From: an uncultured Caulobacter sp. | Lineage (GTDB): Bacteria; Pseudomonadota; Alphaproteobacteria; Caulobacterales; Caulobacteraceae | Direction of reading: 5' to 3' | Assembly: GCF_947036865.1 (NCBI RefSeq) | Contig: NZ_CAMQSF010000001.1 | Span: 248,001 to 312,000, forward strand | DNA: 64,000 bases | Shown: positions 7,793 to 16,241 of the stretch, piece after piece | Layout of the letters: each line of letters opens with the position of its first letter | How positions within the stretch are numbered: position 1 is the first letter of the stretch | Notes under the pieces: generated by a model | Databases searched by the model: none | The model's input: only the letters and a program-made list of their open reading frames with translations | What the model was told of the DNA's origin: nothing | Made by a program: the position numbers and the translations under genes

Positions 7793-8614
7793 TCAGCTCT
7801 TCAGACGGTAACCGGTGACGAACAGGCGCCAGCACCACAGGAACATGCCCGCGGTCAGAACGCCCATGCTGACGACGCCTATCAGGATCGAACCGTCGGC
7901 GTGGCCGATGAAGCCGTATCGGAAGCCGTCGATCAGATAGAAGAACGGGTTGAAGTGGCTGGCCGAGCGGAACGGCTCGGGCAGCTTGTCGACCAGATAG
8001 AAGGTCCCCGACAGGAAGGTCATCGGCATGATCAGGAAGTTGGTCACGGCCGCCAACTGGTCGAACTTCTCCGACCACAGCCCCGCCAGGATGCCGGCCA
8101 GGCCGAGGATCAGCGAGGCGGTGAGGCCGAAATAGAGGATCGCCCAGGGATGGGCGACCGACAGGCCCGCGCCGGGCAGCACGCCGATGACCAGGGCCGT
8201 GACCGCGCCGACCACGACGCCCCGCGTCGCCGCGCCCAGGGTGAAGCCCAGCACCTGCTCCAGGGCCGACAGCGGCGGCGTCAGGAAGTCCGGCGTCAGG
8301 CCCATCATCTTGGCCTGGATCAGCGAGGACGACGAATTGGCGAAGGCGTTGTTCAGGATGGCCATCATGATCAGGCCCGGGGCCACGAAATGCCCGAAGG
8401 TCACGCCGCCCACCGCCGGCCGGCTTGCGCCGACCGCGACCACGAAGACCAGCATGTAGAGCAGCGTGGTGACCACGGGCGCGGCGACGGTCTGCGTGCC
8501 CACCTTCCAGAACCGGCGGATCTCGCGCTGATACAGCGTGACGAACCCGGACCAATTCCAGCCGTGATAGTCGCGCGGCTGCGGCGGAATGACGCTCTCG
8601 GCCATGTCTCTCAT
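7793..8614 (-). CDS. ABC-2 type transporter permease
   Basis: 273 residues with about six membrane segments and an ABC-2 membrane fold, resembling YadH-type permeases. Characteristic stretches are FVAPGLIMMAILNNAFAN, the gap-loop KMMGLTPDFLTPPLSALE, and a late PMTFLSGTFYLVDKLP region. Such permeases work with a separate ATPase and export drugs, lipids or polysaccharide. No ATPase gene lies in the window next to it, so its partner is encoded elsewhere. The start may be 8614 or the ATG three codons later. It is divergent from gcrA. Confidence 0.85.
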   Translation of the reverse strand: MRDMAESVIPPQPRDYHGWNWSGFVTLYQREIRRFWKVGTQTVAAPVVTTLLYMLVFVVAVGASRPAVGGVTFGHFVAPGLIMMAILNNAFANSSSSLIQAKMMGLTPDFLTPPLSALEQVLGFTLGAATRGVVVGAVTALVIGVLPGAGLSVAHPWAILYFGLTASLILGLAGILAGLWSEKFDQLAAVTNFLIMPMTFLSGTFYLVDKLPEPFRSASHFNPFFYLIDGFRYGFIGHADGSILIGVVSMGVLTAGMFLWCWRLFVTGYRLKS

Positions 8615-8683
8615 CGGCTCAACCCGTTGTGTTGCTTGGCCATGTGCGCCTTGGAACCCCGTTTCGCAAGCGCGGGCTTGCCG

Positions 8684-8749
8684 GAATCAACATCTTGTTT
8701 CTGTGGACAGAGTCGTGGGCGCCCATTGTGTGTTTTAACGCATTCTTTA
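8684..8749 (+). promoter_or_regulatory. gcrA control region: GANTC sites, DnaA-like box, CtrA-like box
   Basis: Two CcrM methylation sites are present, GAATC at 8684-8688 and GAGTC at 8710-8714. CTGTCCACA on the minus strand (8702-8710) resembles a DnaA box with two mismatches. TTAA-N7-TTTA at 8735-8749 matches the CtrA consensus TTAA-N7-TTAA with one mismatch. In C. crescentus gcrA is activated by DnaA and repressed by CtrA, so this arrangement fits. The 233-bp gap also carries the start of the divergent ABC permease. Confidence 0.55.
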
Positions 8750-8847
8750 CGATATCTAGTAGGACGACCGCCGGCGGGGCGGTCGGGGCACCATATATGG
8801 GGTCGGGCGCTGGGGCGCCCTGCCCCGCCAATTGGCGGAGATGGGAC

Positions 8848-9369
8848 ATGAGCTGGACCGACGAACGGGTTTCCACCCTGAAGAAGCTCTGGTTGGACGG
8901 CCTCTCGGCCAGTCAGATCGCCAAGCAGCTGGGCGGCGTCACCCGCAACGCCGTGATCGGCAAGGTTCACCGCCTCGGCCTGTCGGGCCGCGCCGCGCCG
9001 TCGCAGCCCGCCCGTCCGGCCTTCAAGGCCCCGCGTCCCGCGCGTCCGGCCGCCCAGGCCATGCCCTCGGCGCCGCGTCGCGTGACACCGGTGGAAGCGC
9101 CGACCGCCGTGGTCGCCGCCGCGCCCGCGCCGCTGCCGGCGTTCCGGCACGAGGAGCCGGGCTCGGCCACCGTGCTGACCCTGGGCGCGCACATGTGCAA
9201 GTGGCCGATCGGCGATCCGTCGTCGGAAGGCTTCACCTTCTGCGGCCGCCGCTCGTCGGAAGGCGCGCCCTACTGCGTCGAACACGCCCGGGTCGCCTAC
9301 CAGCCCCAGCAGACCAAGAAGAAGGGCGGCGCCACCGAACTCGCCCGCTCGCTTCGCCGCTACATCTAA
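8848..9369 (+). CDS. gcrA: Cell cycle master regulator GcrA
   Basis: 173 residues starting MSWTDERVSTLKKLWLDGLS. GcrA binds sigma70-RNA polymerase and stimulates promoters carrying methylated GANTC sites. The N-terminal DNA-binding domain (1-45) includes SQIAKQLGGVTRNAVIGKVH. A Pro/Ala-rich linker follows (about 48-105), then the C-terminal sigma-interacting domain with CKWPIGDPSSEGFTFCGR and YCVEHARVAYQP. The frame is open much further upstream, but the conserved start and GGAGATGGGAC leader set the ATG here. A strong terminator follows. This gene is a good taxonomic marker for Caulobacterales. Confidence 0.97.
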   Translation: MSWTDERVSTLKKLWLDGLSASQIAKQLGGVTRNAVIGKVHRLGLSGRAAPSQPARPAFKAPRPARPAAQAMPSAPRRVTPVEAPTAVVAAAPAPLPAFRHEEPGSATVLTLGAHMCKWPIGDPSSEGFTFCGRRSSEGAPYCVEHARVAYQPQQTKKKGGATELARSLRRYI

Positions 9370-9397
9370 GAAGAACAAAAGTCTCTCAGGGCGGCGG

Positions 9398-9428
9398 ATC
9401 CCGGGAAGCGCGGCTTCCCGGGATTTTT
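9398..9428 (+). terminator. Rho-independent terminator of gcrA
   Basis: ATCCCGGGAAGC-GCG-GCTTCCCGGGAT is a perfect 12-bp stem with a 3-base loop, followed by TTTTT. It begins 29 bases after the gcrA stop. Confidence 0.9.
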
Positions 9429-9446
9429 GCGTTTCAAGGCCTTCAA

Positions 9447-9563
9447 CCGTCATCCCGCGACGTGTTCGCGGGACCCATTGGTCCGTCGCAAGGGCGGGGC
9501 GGAAGTTCACACGCACACGAAAGCTGAACCATGGGTCCCGCGCATAAAGCGCGGGATGACGAC
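9447..9563. repeat. Palindromic intergenic repeat between gcrA and xseA
   Basis: CCGTCATCCCGCG..CGCGGGACCCA at 9447-9482 is mirrored by TGGGTCCCGCG..CGCGGGATGACG at 9528-9563. Each arm itself contains a small hairpin, so the whole folds as a cloverleaf-like element. It fills most of the gap before xseA. The type is that of dispersed REP-like repeats. Confidence 0.7.
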
Positions 9564-9621
9564 GTGGAGGTCGAGCGAGAACACCGATGACCTCCACGGA
9601 CTTCCCTCTTAAACAGGACCC

Positions 9622-11133
9622 ATGAGCGACCTACCGCCAACCGACTCCAACGCCCCGCCCTATTCGGTCTCCGAACTGGCCTTCGCCCTGAAGCGGACGC
9701 TGGAGGACCGCTACGGCTTCGTGCGGCTGCGCGGCGAGCTCTCCAAGGTCACCCACCACGGGAACGGCCACGTCTATCTGACCATCAAGGACGACAAGGC
9801 CGCCATCGACGGCGTCGTGTGGAAGGGCAATGTGCGGGGCCTCGGCGTGCGGCCCGAGCACGGGCTGGAGGTCATCGTCACCGGCAAGATCACCACCTAT
9901 CCGGCCGGTTCCCGCTATCAGATCGTCATCGACAGCATGGAGGCCGCCGGCGTCGGCGCCTTGCTCGCGCAACTGGAGCGCCTGAAGGCCAAGCTGGCCG
10001 CCGAAGGCCTGTTCGCCGCCGAGCGCAAGCGCCCCCTGCCCTCGATGCCCGCCGTGGTCGGGGTGATCACCAGCCCGACCGGCGCGGTGATCCGCGATAT
10101 TCTTCACCGCATCCGCGACCGCTGGCCCTGCCGGGTTCTAGTCTGGCCGGTCGTCGTCCAGGGCGAGGCGGCGGCCAGCCAGGTCTGCGCCGCGATCCGG
10201 GGCTTCAACGCCATTCAGCCCGACGGCCCCGTGCCGCGCCCCGACATCCTGATCGTGGCGCGCGGCGGCGGCTCGGTCGAGGATCTCTGGGCCTTCAACG
10301 ACGAGACCCTGGCCCGCACGGTCGCCGAAGGGACCATCCCGCTGATCTCGGCCGTCGGCCACGAGACCGACACCACCCTGATCGACTTCGTCTCGGACCG
10401 CCGCGCCCCCACCCCGACCGCCGCCGCCGAGATGGCGACGCCGGTGCTGGCCGAGCTGCGGGCCTTGATCTCGGACTTCGATCGCCGGCTGAACCGCTGC
10501 GGGTCGCGAACGATCGAGGAGCGCCGCACGCGCCTGGTCAGCGCCGCGCGCGGCCTGCCGCGCCCTGCCGACCTGCTGGCCCTGGCCCAGCAAAGGTTCG
10601 ACATCGCCTCGGGACGTTTGGACGCGGCCCTGCAGCGCAACACCAATGTCCACGCCCAGGACCTGCTGAAGGTTACGGCTCGCCTGACCCCGGACGCCCT
10701 GCGCCGGCAGCATGCGGCCAAGGCCGACCGCCTGGCGGACCTCTCCCGCCGCCTGAACGCCTGCGGGACGAGAGCCCCGGAGCGCGCCGCCGCTCACGCT
10801 CGCCTTCCCGCGCTGGGCGACCGCCTGCGGGAGGCGGCCCGGCGCCGGTTGACCCGCGCCGAGGACCAACTGACCAACCTGGACAAGCTGCGCCAGTCGC
10901 TGAACCCCGAACGACCGCTGGAGCTGGGCTTCGCCCTCGTCCGCAAGGCCGACGGGTCCCTGGCCCGCTCTGCGGCCGAGCTGGTCTCGGGCGAGCGCGT
11001 GAACCTGAAGTTCAAGAGCGGCGACCGCGACGCGGTGATTGACGGCGACGGCGGCCTCATCCCGCCCACGCCGGCCGGCAAGCCTCGCCTCCGGCCCGCC
11101 ACGCCGCCGGTCGGCCAAGGCGACCTGTTCTGA
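9622..11133 (+). CDS. xseA: Exodeoxyribonuclease VII large subunit
   Basis: 503 residues. XseA with small subunit XseB degrades single-stranded DNA bidirectionally. The N-terminal OB-fold (about 12-110) contains [20 protein letters not shown]. The catalytic domain carries [34 protein letters not shown] and the [20 protein letters not shown] block. A long helical segment follows (about 270-440). The ATG follows a weak AGGACCC ribosome binding site. A short DUF2093 gene follows after 28 bp. The small subunit is not in the window. Confidence 0.96.
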   Translation: MSDLPPTDSNAPPYSVSELAFALKRTLEDRYGFVRLRGELSKVTHHGNGHVYLTIKDDKAAIDGVVWKGNVRGLGVRPEHGLEVIVTGKITTYPAGSRYQIVIDSMEAAGVGALLAQLERLKAKLAAEGLFAAERKRPLPSMPAVVGVITSPTGAVIRDILHRIRDRWPCRVLVWPVVVQGEAAASQVCAAIRGFNAIQPDGPVPRPDILIVARGGGSVEDLWAFNDETLARTVAEGTIPLISAVGHETDTTLIDFVSDRRAPTPTAAAEMATPVLAELRALISDFDRRLNRCGSRTIEERRTRLVSAARGLPRPADLLALAQQRFDIASGRLDAALQRNTNVHAQDLLKVTARLTPDALRRQHAAKADRLADLSRRLNACGTRAPERAAAHARLPALGDRLREAARRRLTRAEDQLTNLDKLRQSLNPERPLELGFALVRKADGSLARSAAELVSGERVNLKFKSGDRDAVIDGDGGLIPPTPAGKPRLRPATPPVGQGDLF

Positions 11134-11161
11134 AGCCGCCGCATGGCGTAGACTGTGATCC

Positions 11162-11374
11162 ATGAACGCTTTCGATCGTGATCTCGGAAAGGACGGCCTG
11201 GCCGTTCTGCACTATGGCGATGGCGAATACGCCGTGCTGAGCCCTGGGCGGTTCGTGCTGTGCGCCGTCAGCAACCGGCAAATCCCGCTGGAAGCCCTGC
11301 GCTACTGGAGCCCCGAGCATCAGGAAGCCTATGCCGGTCCCGCCGAGGCGCTGCGGCGTTGGCGGCAAGGCTGA
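11162..11374 (+). CDS. DUF2093 protein
   Basis: 70 residues matching the alphaproteobacterial DUF2093 pattern: LHYGDGEYAVLSPGRFVLCAV followed by IPLEALRYWSPEHQEAYAGP. No signal peptide or membrane segment, so cytoplasmic. Function unknown. It sits between xseA and the M23 peptidase gene, and its stop overlaps the start of that peptidase gene by 16 bp, suggesting co-translation. Confidence 0.85.
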   Translation: MNAFDRDLGKDGLAVLHYGDGEYAVLSPGRFVLCAVSNRQIPLEALRYWSPEHQEAYAGPAEALRRWRQG

Positions 11375-12207
11375 ACCGGCGCGCGGTCCTCGCCGCGCTG
11401 CCGCTCACCGCGCTTGGCGGGACCGTCAAAGCCAGCGCGCCGGGTCTTTCGCTCTCGGGCAAGTTCGTGCAGGGCGGCTTCGCGGTCGGGCGCACCGCCC
11501 CGCGCGCGGTGATCGATGTCGACGGCCAGATCCTGACCACCGCCTCGGCGAACGGCTGGTTCGTGGTCGGCTTCGACCGCGACGCGCCGCCCGTGAGCAA
11601 GCTGACCGTGACGACGCCGGACGGCTCCGCCGTCGACGAGCGCGCGATCGCCGTCGGCGACTTCGACATCCAGCGGATCGATGGCCTGCCGCCGGAACAG
11701 GTGACGCCCACCGACCCGGCGCTGCTGGCGCGCCTGGAGGCCGAGGGCGTCCGCAAGTCGGCCGGCTTCGCCAGCCAGGCCGATCTGGAGGGCTTCCGCG
11801 AAGGCTTCGTCCCGCCGGTGGCCGACGCGCGACGCTCCGCGCGGTTCGGCGGCCAGCGCATTCTGAACGGCGAGCCCAAGCGCCCGCACTATGGCATGGA
11901 TCTCGCCGTGCCCGTCGGCACGCCGGTACGCGCGCCCGCCTCGGGTCTCGTCTGCTTCGCCGAGACCGGTCTGCACTACGAGGGCGGCCTTGTCCTGATC
12001 GATCATGGGCAGGGCTTGGTGAGCGCCTATCTGCACCTGTCGAGGATCGTCGCGCCGGCGGGCGCCTATGTGTCGAAGGGCCAGCTGATCGCCGAAAGCG
12101 GCAAGGAGGGACGCGCCACCGGTCCTCACCTTTGCTGGCGCATGAAGTGGCGCGGCCGGAACCTGGATCCGTCGCTGATGGTCGGCGCCGGCCCGTTTCG
12201 TGTTTGA
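11359..12207 (+). CDS. Exported M23-family (LytM) peptidase
   Basis: 282 residues from a TTG at 11359, chosen because it gives a normal signal peptide (MAARLNRRAVLAALPLTALG). The C-terminal LytM domain shows HxxxD as PHYGMDLAVPVGTP (about 173-186), the catalytic-His region YLHLSRI, and the last motif as GPHLCWRMKW, where the usual second His of HxH is Cys. M23 enzymes cleave peptidoglycan cross-bridges or act as envelope regulators. The N-terminal half is a beta-rich domain of unknown role. The altered zinc ligand leaves activity open. Confidence 0.85.
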   Translation: MAARLNRRAVLAALPLTALGGTVKASAPGLSLSGKFVQGGFAVGRTAPRAVIDVDGQILTTASANGWFVVGFDRDAPPVSKLTVTTPDGSAVDERAIAVGDFDIQRIDGLPPEQVTPTDPALLARLEAEGVRKSAGFASQADLEGFREGFVPPVADARRSARFGGQRILNGEPKRPHYGMDLAVPVGTPVRAPASGLVCFAETGLHYEGGLVLIDHGQGLVSAYLHLSRIVAPAGAYVSKGQLIAESGKEGRATGPHLCWRMKWRGRNLDPSLMVGAGPFRV

Positions 12208-12343
12208 AATTGTTACATTTCGCCTCTGGCGCGAGTGGAAATCATTCGCTAGCAATGCCGGCGTTATCGGGCCTTGAGGTCGCTGGGGGAGCGGCGCTCA
12301 ATACCTCTTTTTCCGCGAAGACTCTCGAGGAGGCGGCTCCCGC

Positions 12344-12853
12344 ATGTCGGTGGCGCTGGACAAGCTGCGCTTTCTGCTGGTGGACGACAACCAGCATATC
12401 CGCTCGATCGTCTCGACGATCCTCAGGGGGGTGGGCGTCAAACACATCCGGGAGGCGATGGACGGCGCCGAGGGCCTGCAGGTCCTGCGCGACTGGCGCA
12501 CCGACATCGCCATCGTCGACTTCAAGATGAGCCCGCTGGACGGGGTTCAGTTCACGCAGCTGGTTCGTAATTCGCCCGACGCCGTCGATCCGTTCCTGCC
12601 CATCATCATGCTGACGGGCTTCGCGGAACGTCACCGCGTGTTCGAAGCCCGCGACGCCGGCGTGACCGAGGTGGTGGTCAAGCCGGTCACGGCCCGCTCG
12701 CTACTGGATCGTATCAACACGGTGATCTTCCATCCGCGGCCGTTCATTCGGTCTTCGGACTATTTCGGCCCCTGTCGCAGGCGTCGCGTCGATCCGCACT
12801 ATGCGGGCCCGTTCCGCCGTTCCGGCGAAAAGGACGCGGCGGTCGAGATCTAG
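12344..12853 (+). CDS. Single-domain CheY-like response regulator with a basic tail
   Basis: 169 residues. The receiver domain spans about 8-128: acidic pair in LLVDDNQ, phospho-acceptor Asp in AIVDFKMSPLDG, conserved Thr in IMLTGF, Lys in VVVKPVT. No DNA-binding domain follows, but a 40-residue tail carries RSSDYFGPCRRRRVDP. This tail pattern (YFGPxRRR) recurs in alphaproteobacterial stand-alone receivers. The partner kinase is not adjacent. It is convergent with, and overlaps by 4 bp, the acyltransferase gene. AGGAGG precedes the ATG. Confidence 0.85.
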   Translation: MSVALDKLRFLLVDDNQHIRSIVSTILRGVGVKHIREAMDGAEGLQVLRDWRTDIAIVDFKMSPLDGVQFTQLVRNSPDAVDPFLPIIMLTGFAERHRVFEARDAGVTEVVVKPVTARSLLDRINTVIFHPRPFIRSSDYFGPCRRRRVDPHYAGPFRRSGEKDAAVEI

Positions 12854-13785
12854 CCGGCCTCGGCTTCTCGGCGGGCCAGGGCCGCATAGACCTCGTTGGG
12901 CCAACGGCGGTGGACCCAGAACCACTCCGCCGGCCGCTCGCGGATGCGCTCTTCCAGGAAGGCGTTGATCATCCGCACCCCGGCCTCGATGTCGGCGGTT
13001 CGGTCGCCGGTGCTGGGAGGGACGATGGGATCGTGCACCACCGCCCGGAAGCGCGCGCCCTTCAACCGCTGGACCGACATCGGCTGCAGCACCGTGCCAA
13101 AACGGATCGCTAGTCGCGTCGGGGCCGGCGCGGTGCGGGCGTCATGGCCAAAGAACGGCGCGGCCACGCCGTTGTTGAACTTCTGATCGTTCATCAGGGC
13201 GACCGACCGCCCCTCCATCATCCCCTTCAGCAGTTCGCGCGAGCCGTCGCCGCCCTTCGGGGCGAACAGACGGACCCCGTAGCGGAAGCGGCTGTCCTTG
13301 ATACGCTGGTCGACATAGGGGTTGTTGGCCGCCCGATAGGTCATCTCGCATACCACGCCGCTGTCGACGATGGCGGCGGGCATCACCTCCCAGTTCGACA
13401 GGTGACCGGAAACGAACACCACCGGCGTCTTGCGCTCGGCGATCTCGGCGAGGCGCTCCTTGTTCACCACCTCGACCCGGCCGGTGGACGGCAGGATCTT
13501 GTCCATCAACGGGAATTCGGCGAACGAGCGGCCCAGGCCCTCCCACTGCTCGTCCAGGATCCGCGCGTGCCAGGCGGCGTCCTTGTCGGGAAAGGCCAGC
13601 TTCAGATTGCGCGCGGCGACCTTGTGCGCCCCGCTCATCGGGCCGAAGGTCCGTCCCAGCCAGCCCCCGAAGTCCGACGCCCGGTCCACGCCCATCAGGC
13701 GAACCGCCCCGATGAACAGATCGAAGCCGAAGGCCTCCAACCGCCACAGGAAATCTTGAACCGCGGGCCGACGCTTATCCGACAT
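12850..13785 (-). CDS. Lipid A biosynthesis lauroyl/myristoyl acyltransferase (LpxL/HtrB family)
   Basis: 311 residues. The family adds secondary acyl chains to Kdo-lipid A at the inner membrane's cytoplasmic face. The HxxxxE catalytic motif is HLSNWE (about 127-132), followed by YRAANNPYVDQ and the RELLKGMMEGRSVALMNDQK region typical of the family. An uncleaved N-terminal hydrophobic region (FDLFIGAVRLMG) anchors it. Which acyl position it modifies cannot be told from sequence. It is divergent from an XRE regulator gene. Confidence 0.88.
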   Translation of the reverse strand: MSDKRRPAVQDFLWRLEAFGFDLFIGAVRLMGVDRASDFGGWLGRTFGPMSGAHKVAARNLKLAFPDKDAAWHARILDEQWEGLGRSFAEFPLMDKILPSTGRVEVVNKERLAEIAERKTPVVFVSGHLSNWEVMPAAIVDSGVVCEMTYRAANNPYVDQRIKDSRFRYGVRLFAPKGGDGSRELLKGMMEGRSVALMNDQKFNNGVAAPFFGHDARTAPAPTRLAIRFGTVLQPMSVQRLKGARFRAVVHDPIVPPSTGDRTADIEAGVRMINAFLEERIRERPAEWFWVHRRWPNEVYAALARREAEAG

Positions 13786-13842
13786 GCGTCCTTACTAGGT
13801 TAGCCCGCACGCATCGCGCAACGTTCTCTCGCCCCCCTTCTT

Positions 13843-13856
13843 GTTCAGATCTGAAC
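13843..13856. promoter_or_regulatory. Perfect 14-bp palindrome in the lpxL-like/XRE divergent promoter region
   Basis: GTTCAGATCTGAAC is its own reverse complement and lies 57 bp upstream of the acyltransferase start and 143 bp upstream of the XRE start. It is a plausible operator for a dimeric regulator, perhaps the neighbouring XRE protein. Confidence 0.4.
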
Positions 13857-13999
13857 CAGACGGGGACGAATTCCATAATCGGGCGCGCGCCAGCCGGCGA
13901 AACCGCACGCGTTTTCGCCTGGCGCTCGCCCGGCACGCGACTTGCGGCGGTGACGTCAGGCCGTTCCGTTCTGGGACGGGTCGGGAAAAACGAGGGGGC

Positions 14000-14395
14000 A
14001 TGGCTTCCATGGGTAACGACATCGACGTTCACCTGGGCAAGCGTCTGCGTCGCCGCCGCCGTCTGCTGGGCCTGACCCAGCAGCAGCTGGCGGGCGCTGT
14101 CGGCGTGCGGTTTCAGCAGATCCAGAAGTACGAGTGCGGCGCCAACCGGATCTCGGCCGCGCGTCTGTGGCAGCTGTCCGAGGCGCTGGAAGTGCCGGTC
14201 GGCTACTTCTACGACGGCCTGTCCGACACGCGTCGCGAGGGCGCCGGCGAGTCGACCGAGGGCGGCGAAATGTTCGCCCGCAAGGAGACGCTGGACCTGA
14301 TCCGCGCCTATTACCTGCTGGGCGAGCGTCCGCGCCGTCGCCTGCTGGATCTGGCCAAGTCGCTGAACGGCGGCGCCGAGCACGTCGACGCCTGA
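14000..14395 (+). CDS. XRE-family transcriptional regulator
   Basis: 131 residues. An N-terminal helix-turn-helix (about 10-72) has the pattern LGKRLRRRRRLLGLTQQQLA and FQQIQKYECGANRISAARLW, a group frequent in Rhizobiales and Caulobacterales. A 60-residue C-terminal part (ETLDLIRAYYLLGERPRRRL) probably mediates dimerisation. The ATG has GAGGGGG just upstream; a second ATG three codons later is possible. The frame is open upstream without conserved sequence. Its targets are unknown. Confidence 0.88.
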   Translation: MASMGNDIDVHLGKRLRRRRRLLGLTQQQLAGAVGVRFQQIQKYECGANRISAARLWQLSEALEVPVGYFYDGLSDTRREGAGESTEGGEMFARKETLDLIRAYYLLGERPRRRLLDLAKSLNGGAEHVDA

Positions 14396-14416
14396 AGTCG
14401 CTGGTGGCGTCGCGAC

Positions 14417-14438
14417 GGCGGGGAGGCTAAACCCCGCC
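14417..14438 (+). promoter_or_regulatory. Hairpin covering the hisN ribosome binding site
   Basis: GGCGGGG-aggctaaa-CCCCGCC forms a perfect 7-bp stem that includes the hisN Shine-Dalgarno GGGGAGG, and it ends one base before the ATG. It could lower translation initiation or act as the XRE gene terminator; no T-run is present. Confidence 0.3.
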
Positions 14439-14439
14439 C

Positions 14440-15276
14440 ATGACGCTCTCCGCTGACCGGCTCGCCGCGCTCGACGCCTTCATTCTCGACCTGAACCGCG
14501 CCTCGGCGGCGGCGATCCTGCCGCTGTTCCGGGCTGGGCACGGGCTGGAGGACAAGGCCGCGGGCAAGAACCTTCCGCGCGACACCCACGCGGGGTTCGA
14601 CCCGGTCACCGAGGCCGATCGCGGCGCCGAGGCGGCGATCCGCCAGCTGATCGCCGAGCGGTTTCCCGAGCACGGCGTGATCGGCGAGGAATATGGCGAG
14701 GACCGCCCGGACGCCGAGTTCGTCTGGGTGCTGGATCCGATCGACGGCACGCGCGCCTTCATCTCCGGCCTGCCGCTGTGGACCACCTTGATCGGCTTGC
14801 GCCACCAGGGCCGGCCGGTGCTGGGCTCGATCGGCCAGCCCTATGTCGGCGAGGTGTTCGTCGGCTCCGCCCAAGGCTCTCGCCTGGTCGCGGGTGGGAC
14901 CGAGACGCCGATCCGCGTGCGTGAATGCGCGACCCTGACCGACGCCGTCATCGCCACCACCGATCCCGACGCCTGCTTCGACGGGGCCGAGCGCGGCGCC
15001 TGGCTGCAGGTGCGCGCGGCGTCGAAACTGGCGCGCCTGGGCTGCGACGCCTACGCCTACGCCATGGTGGCGATGGGCAAGATGGACATGGTCATCGAGG
15101 CGGGGCTGAAGGCCTGGGACATCGAGGCCGCTATTCCGCTGCTTGAAGGCGCCGGAGGCCTGGTGACCAACTGGCGCGGCGAGCCCGTCGGCCCGAACGG
15201 CGGCCAGATGGTCGTCACCGGCGACCGCCGCCCGTTGGACGAGGCGCTGGTCAGTCTGAGGCGTTCGGCGAAATAA
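14440..15276 (+). CDS. hisN: Histidinol-phosphatase, inositol-monophosphatase family
   Basis: 278 residues. Metal binding motifs of the IMPase fold are present: GEEYGEDRPD (Glu), VLDPIDGTRAFISGLPLWT (metal-binding DPIDGT) and the late AWDIEAAIPLLEGAGG. The DGTRAFISG variant and overall match favour the HisN-type histidinol-phosphatase that dephosphorylates L-histidinol phosphate; a plain inositol monophosphatase is the alternative. The C-terminus overlaps the convergent hydrolase gene by 26 bp. Confidence 0.82.
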   Translation: MTLSADRLAALDAFILDLNRASAAAILPLFRAGHGLEDKAAGKNLPRDTHAGFDPVTEADRGAEAAIRQLIAERFPEHGVIGEEYGEDRPDAEFVWVLDPIDGTRAFISGLPLWTTLIGLRHQGRPVLGSIGQPYVGEVFVGSAQGSRLVAGGTETPIRVRECATLTDAVIATTDPDACFDGAERGAWLQVRAASKLARLGCDAYAYAMVAMGKMDMVIEAGLKAWDIEAAIPLLEGAGGLVTNWRGEPVGPNGGQMVVTGDRRPLDEALVSLRRSAK

Positions 15277-16234
15277 GGGGTTCACGCGGGGCGATCGGAT
15301 CGACCGTCTCGTCGAAGGCCTTCCAGAACACGGCGCGGCGCGGATCGGTCTCGATCAGGATCTCGTGGAAGGCGCCCGGGACCTCGACATAGCGTCCCTT
15401 GGGCAGGCGGCCGGCGATGGCCTTCTGGCTTGAATTGAGCACCAGGTGGTCGAGCTCGGCGGCGACCAAGGTCACCGGGACGGCGATCGCCTCGACGCTC
15501 TTGCTCCGCCGCAACCACGCGCAGGCGGAGATGGCGAAGTCGGCCCAGCCCCAGGTGACGCCGCCCAGAGCGATCTCGGGATCGGCCCGAAGTTGGGCGT
15601 GATAGCGGTCGTAGCGCGCCTCGTCATGGGTGAGGGCGTCGCCGACGAAGGTCTGGACCAGCGGATCATAGGGCGCGGACACGTAGCCGCCGGCCAGACC
15701 GAAACGCGACAGGGTCCAGGCCAGGGGCGTGGCCAGCCACGGCGGCACGCCGGCGGTGTTCAGGCCCAACATCGGCGCCGACAGCACGGCGGCGGCGAAC
15801 CGTGTCTCGCCATGAGCCAGACCCATCAGGGTCAGGCAGCCGCCCATCGAGTGCCCCACGGCGATCCAGGGCTTGGGCAGGCGCGCCTCGAACGTGTCGA
15901 GCAACGCCTTGTAGTCCGAGACGAAGGTCTTGAAGCCGCGGGCGTGGCCCTTGAGGCGGTCGGGCAAGGCGCGGGCCGACAGCCCCTGCCCTCGCCAGTC
16001 GTGCAGCAATACGGCGAAGCCGCGCGCCAGGAGGTCCTCGACCACCTCGAAATATTTCTCGAGCGGCTCGCTGCGGCCAGGGCTGACCACCACGGAGCCC
16101 CGCGCTGGGCCAGGCGGGAAAAACGTCGCGGCGCGGAGGGTCGCCCCATCCGCGCCGCGAAACCATTCGGCCGTGCCGTGATCGGGAACCGGCGCCTCGG
16201 GGATCGAGACCAGACGCGCCGGCGCTTCCGTCAT
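15251..16234 (-). CDS. Alpha/beta hydrolase, lysophospholipase/monoglyceride-lipase-like
   Basis: 327 residues. Nucleophile elbow GHSMGGCLTLMG (Ser around 133), an upstream oxyanion-region VVSPGRSEPLEKYFEVVEDL, LLHDWRGQGLS, the acid in AAELDHLV and the catalytic His in VPGAFHEILIE. This pattern is the PldB/monoglyceride lipase group (COG2267). There is no signal peptide, so probably cytoplasmic. It precedes the SCP2 gene's direction (SCP2 upstream by 7 bp), suggesting a lipid-related pair. Substrate unknown. Confidence 0.85.
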   Translation of the reverse strand: MTEAPARLVSIPEAPVPDHGTAEWFRGADGATLRAATFFPPGPARGSVVVSPGRSEPLEKYFEVVEDLLARGFAVLLHDWRGQGLSARALPDRLKGHARGFKTFVSDYKALLDTFEARLPKPWIAVGHSMGGCLTLMGLAHGETRFAAAVLSAPMLGLNTAGVPPWLATPLAWTLSRFGLAGGYVSAPYDPLVQTFVGDALTHDEARYDRYHAQLRADPEIALGGVTWGWADFAISACAWLRRSKSVEAIAVPVTLVAAELDHLVLNSSQKAIAGRLPKGRYVEVPGAFHEILIETDPRRAVFWKAFDETVDPIAPREPLISPNASD

Positions 16235-16241
16235 CTTCGGC

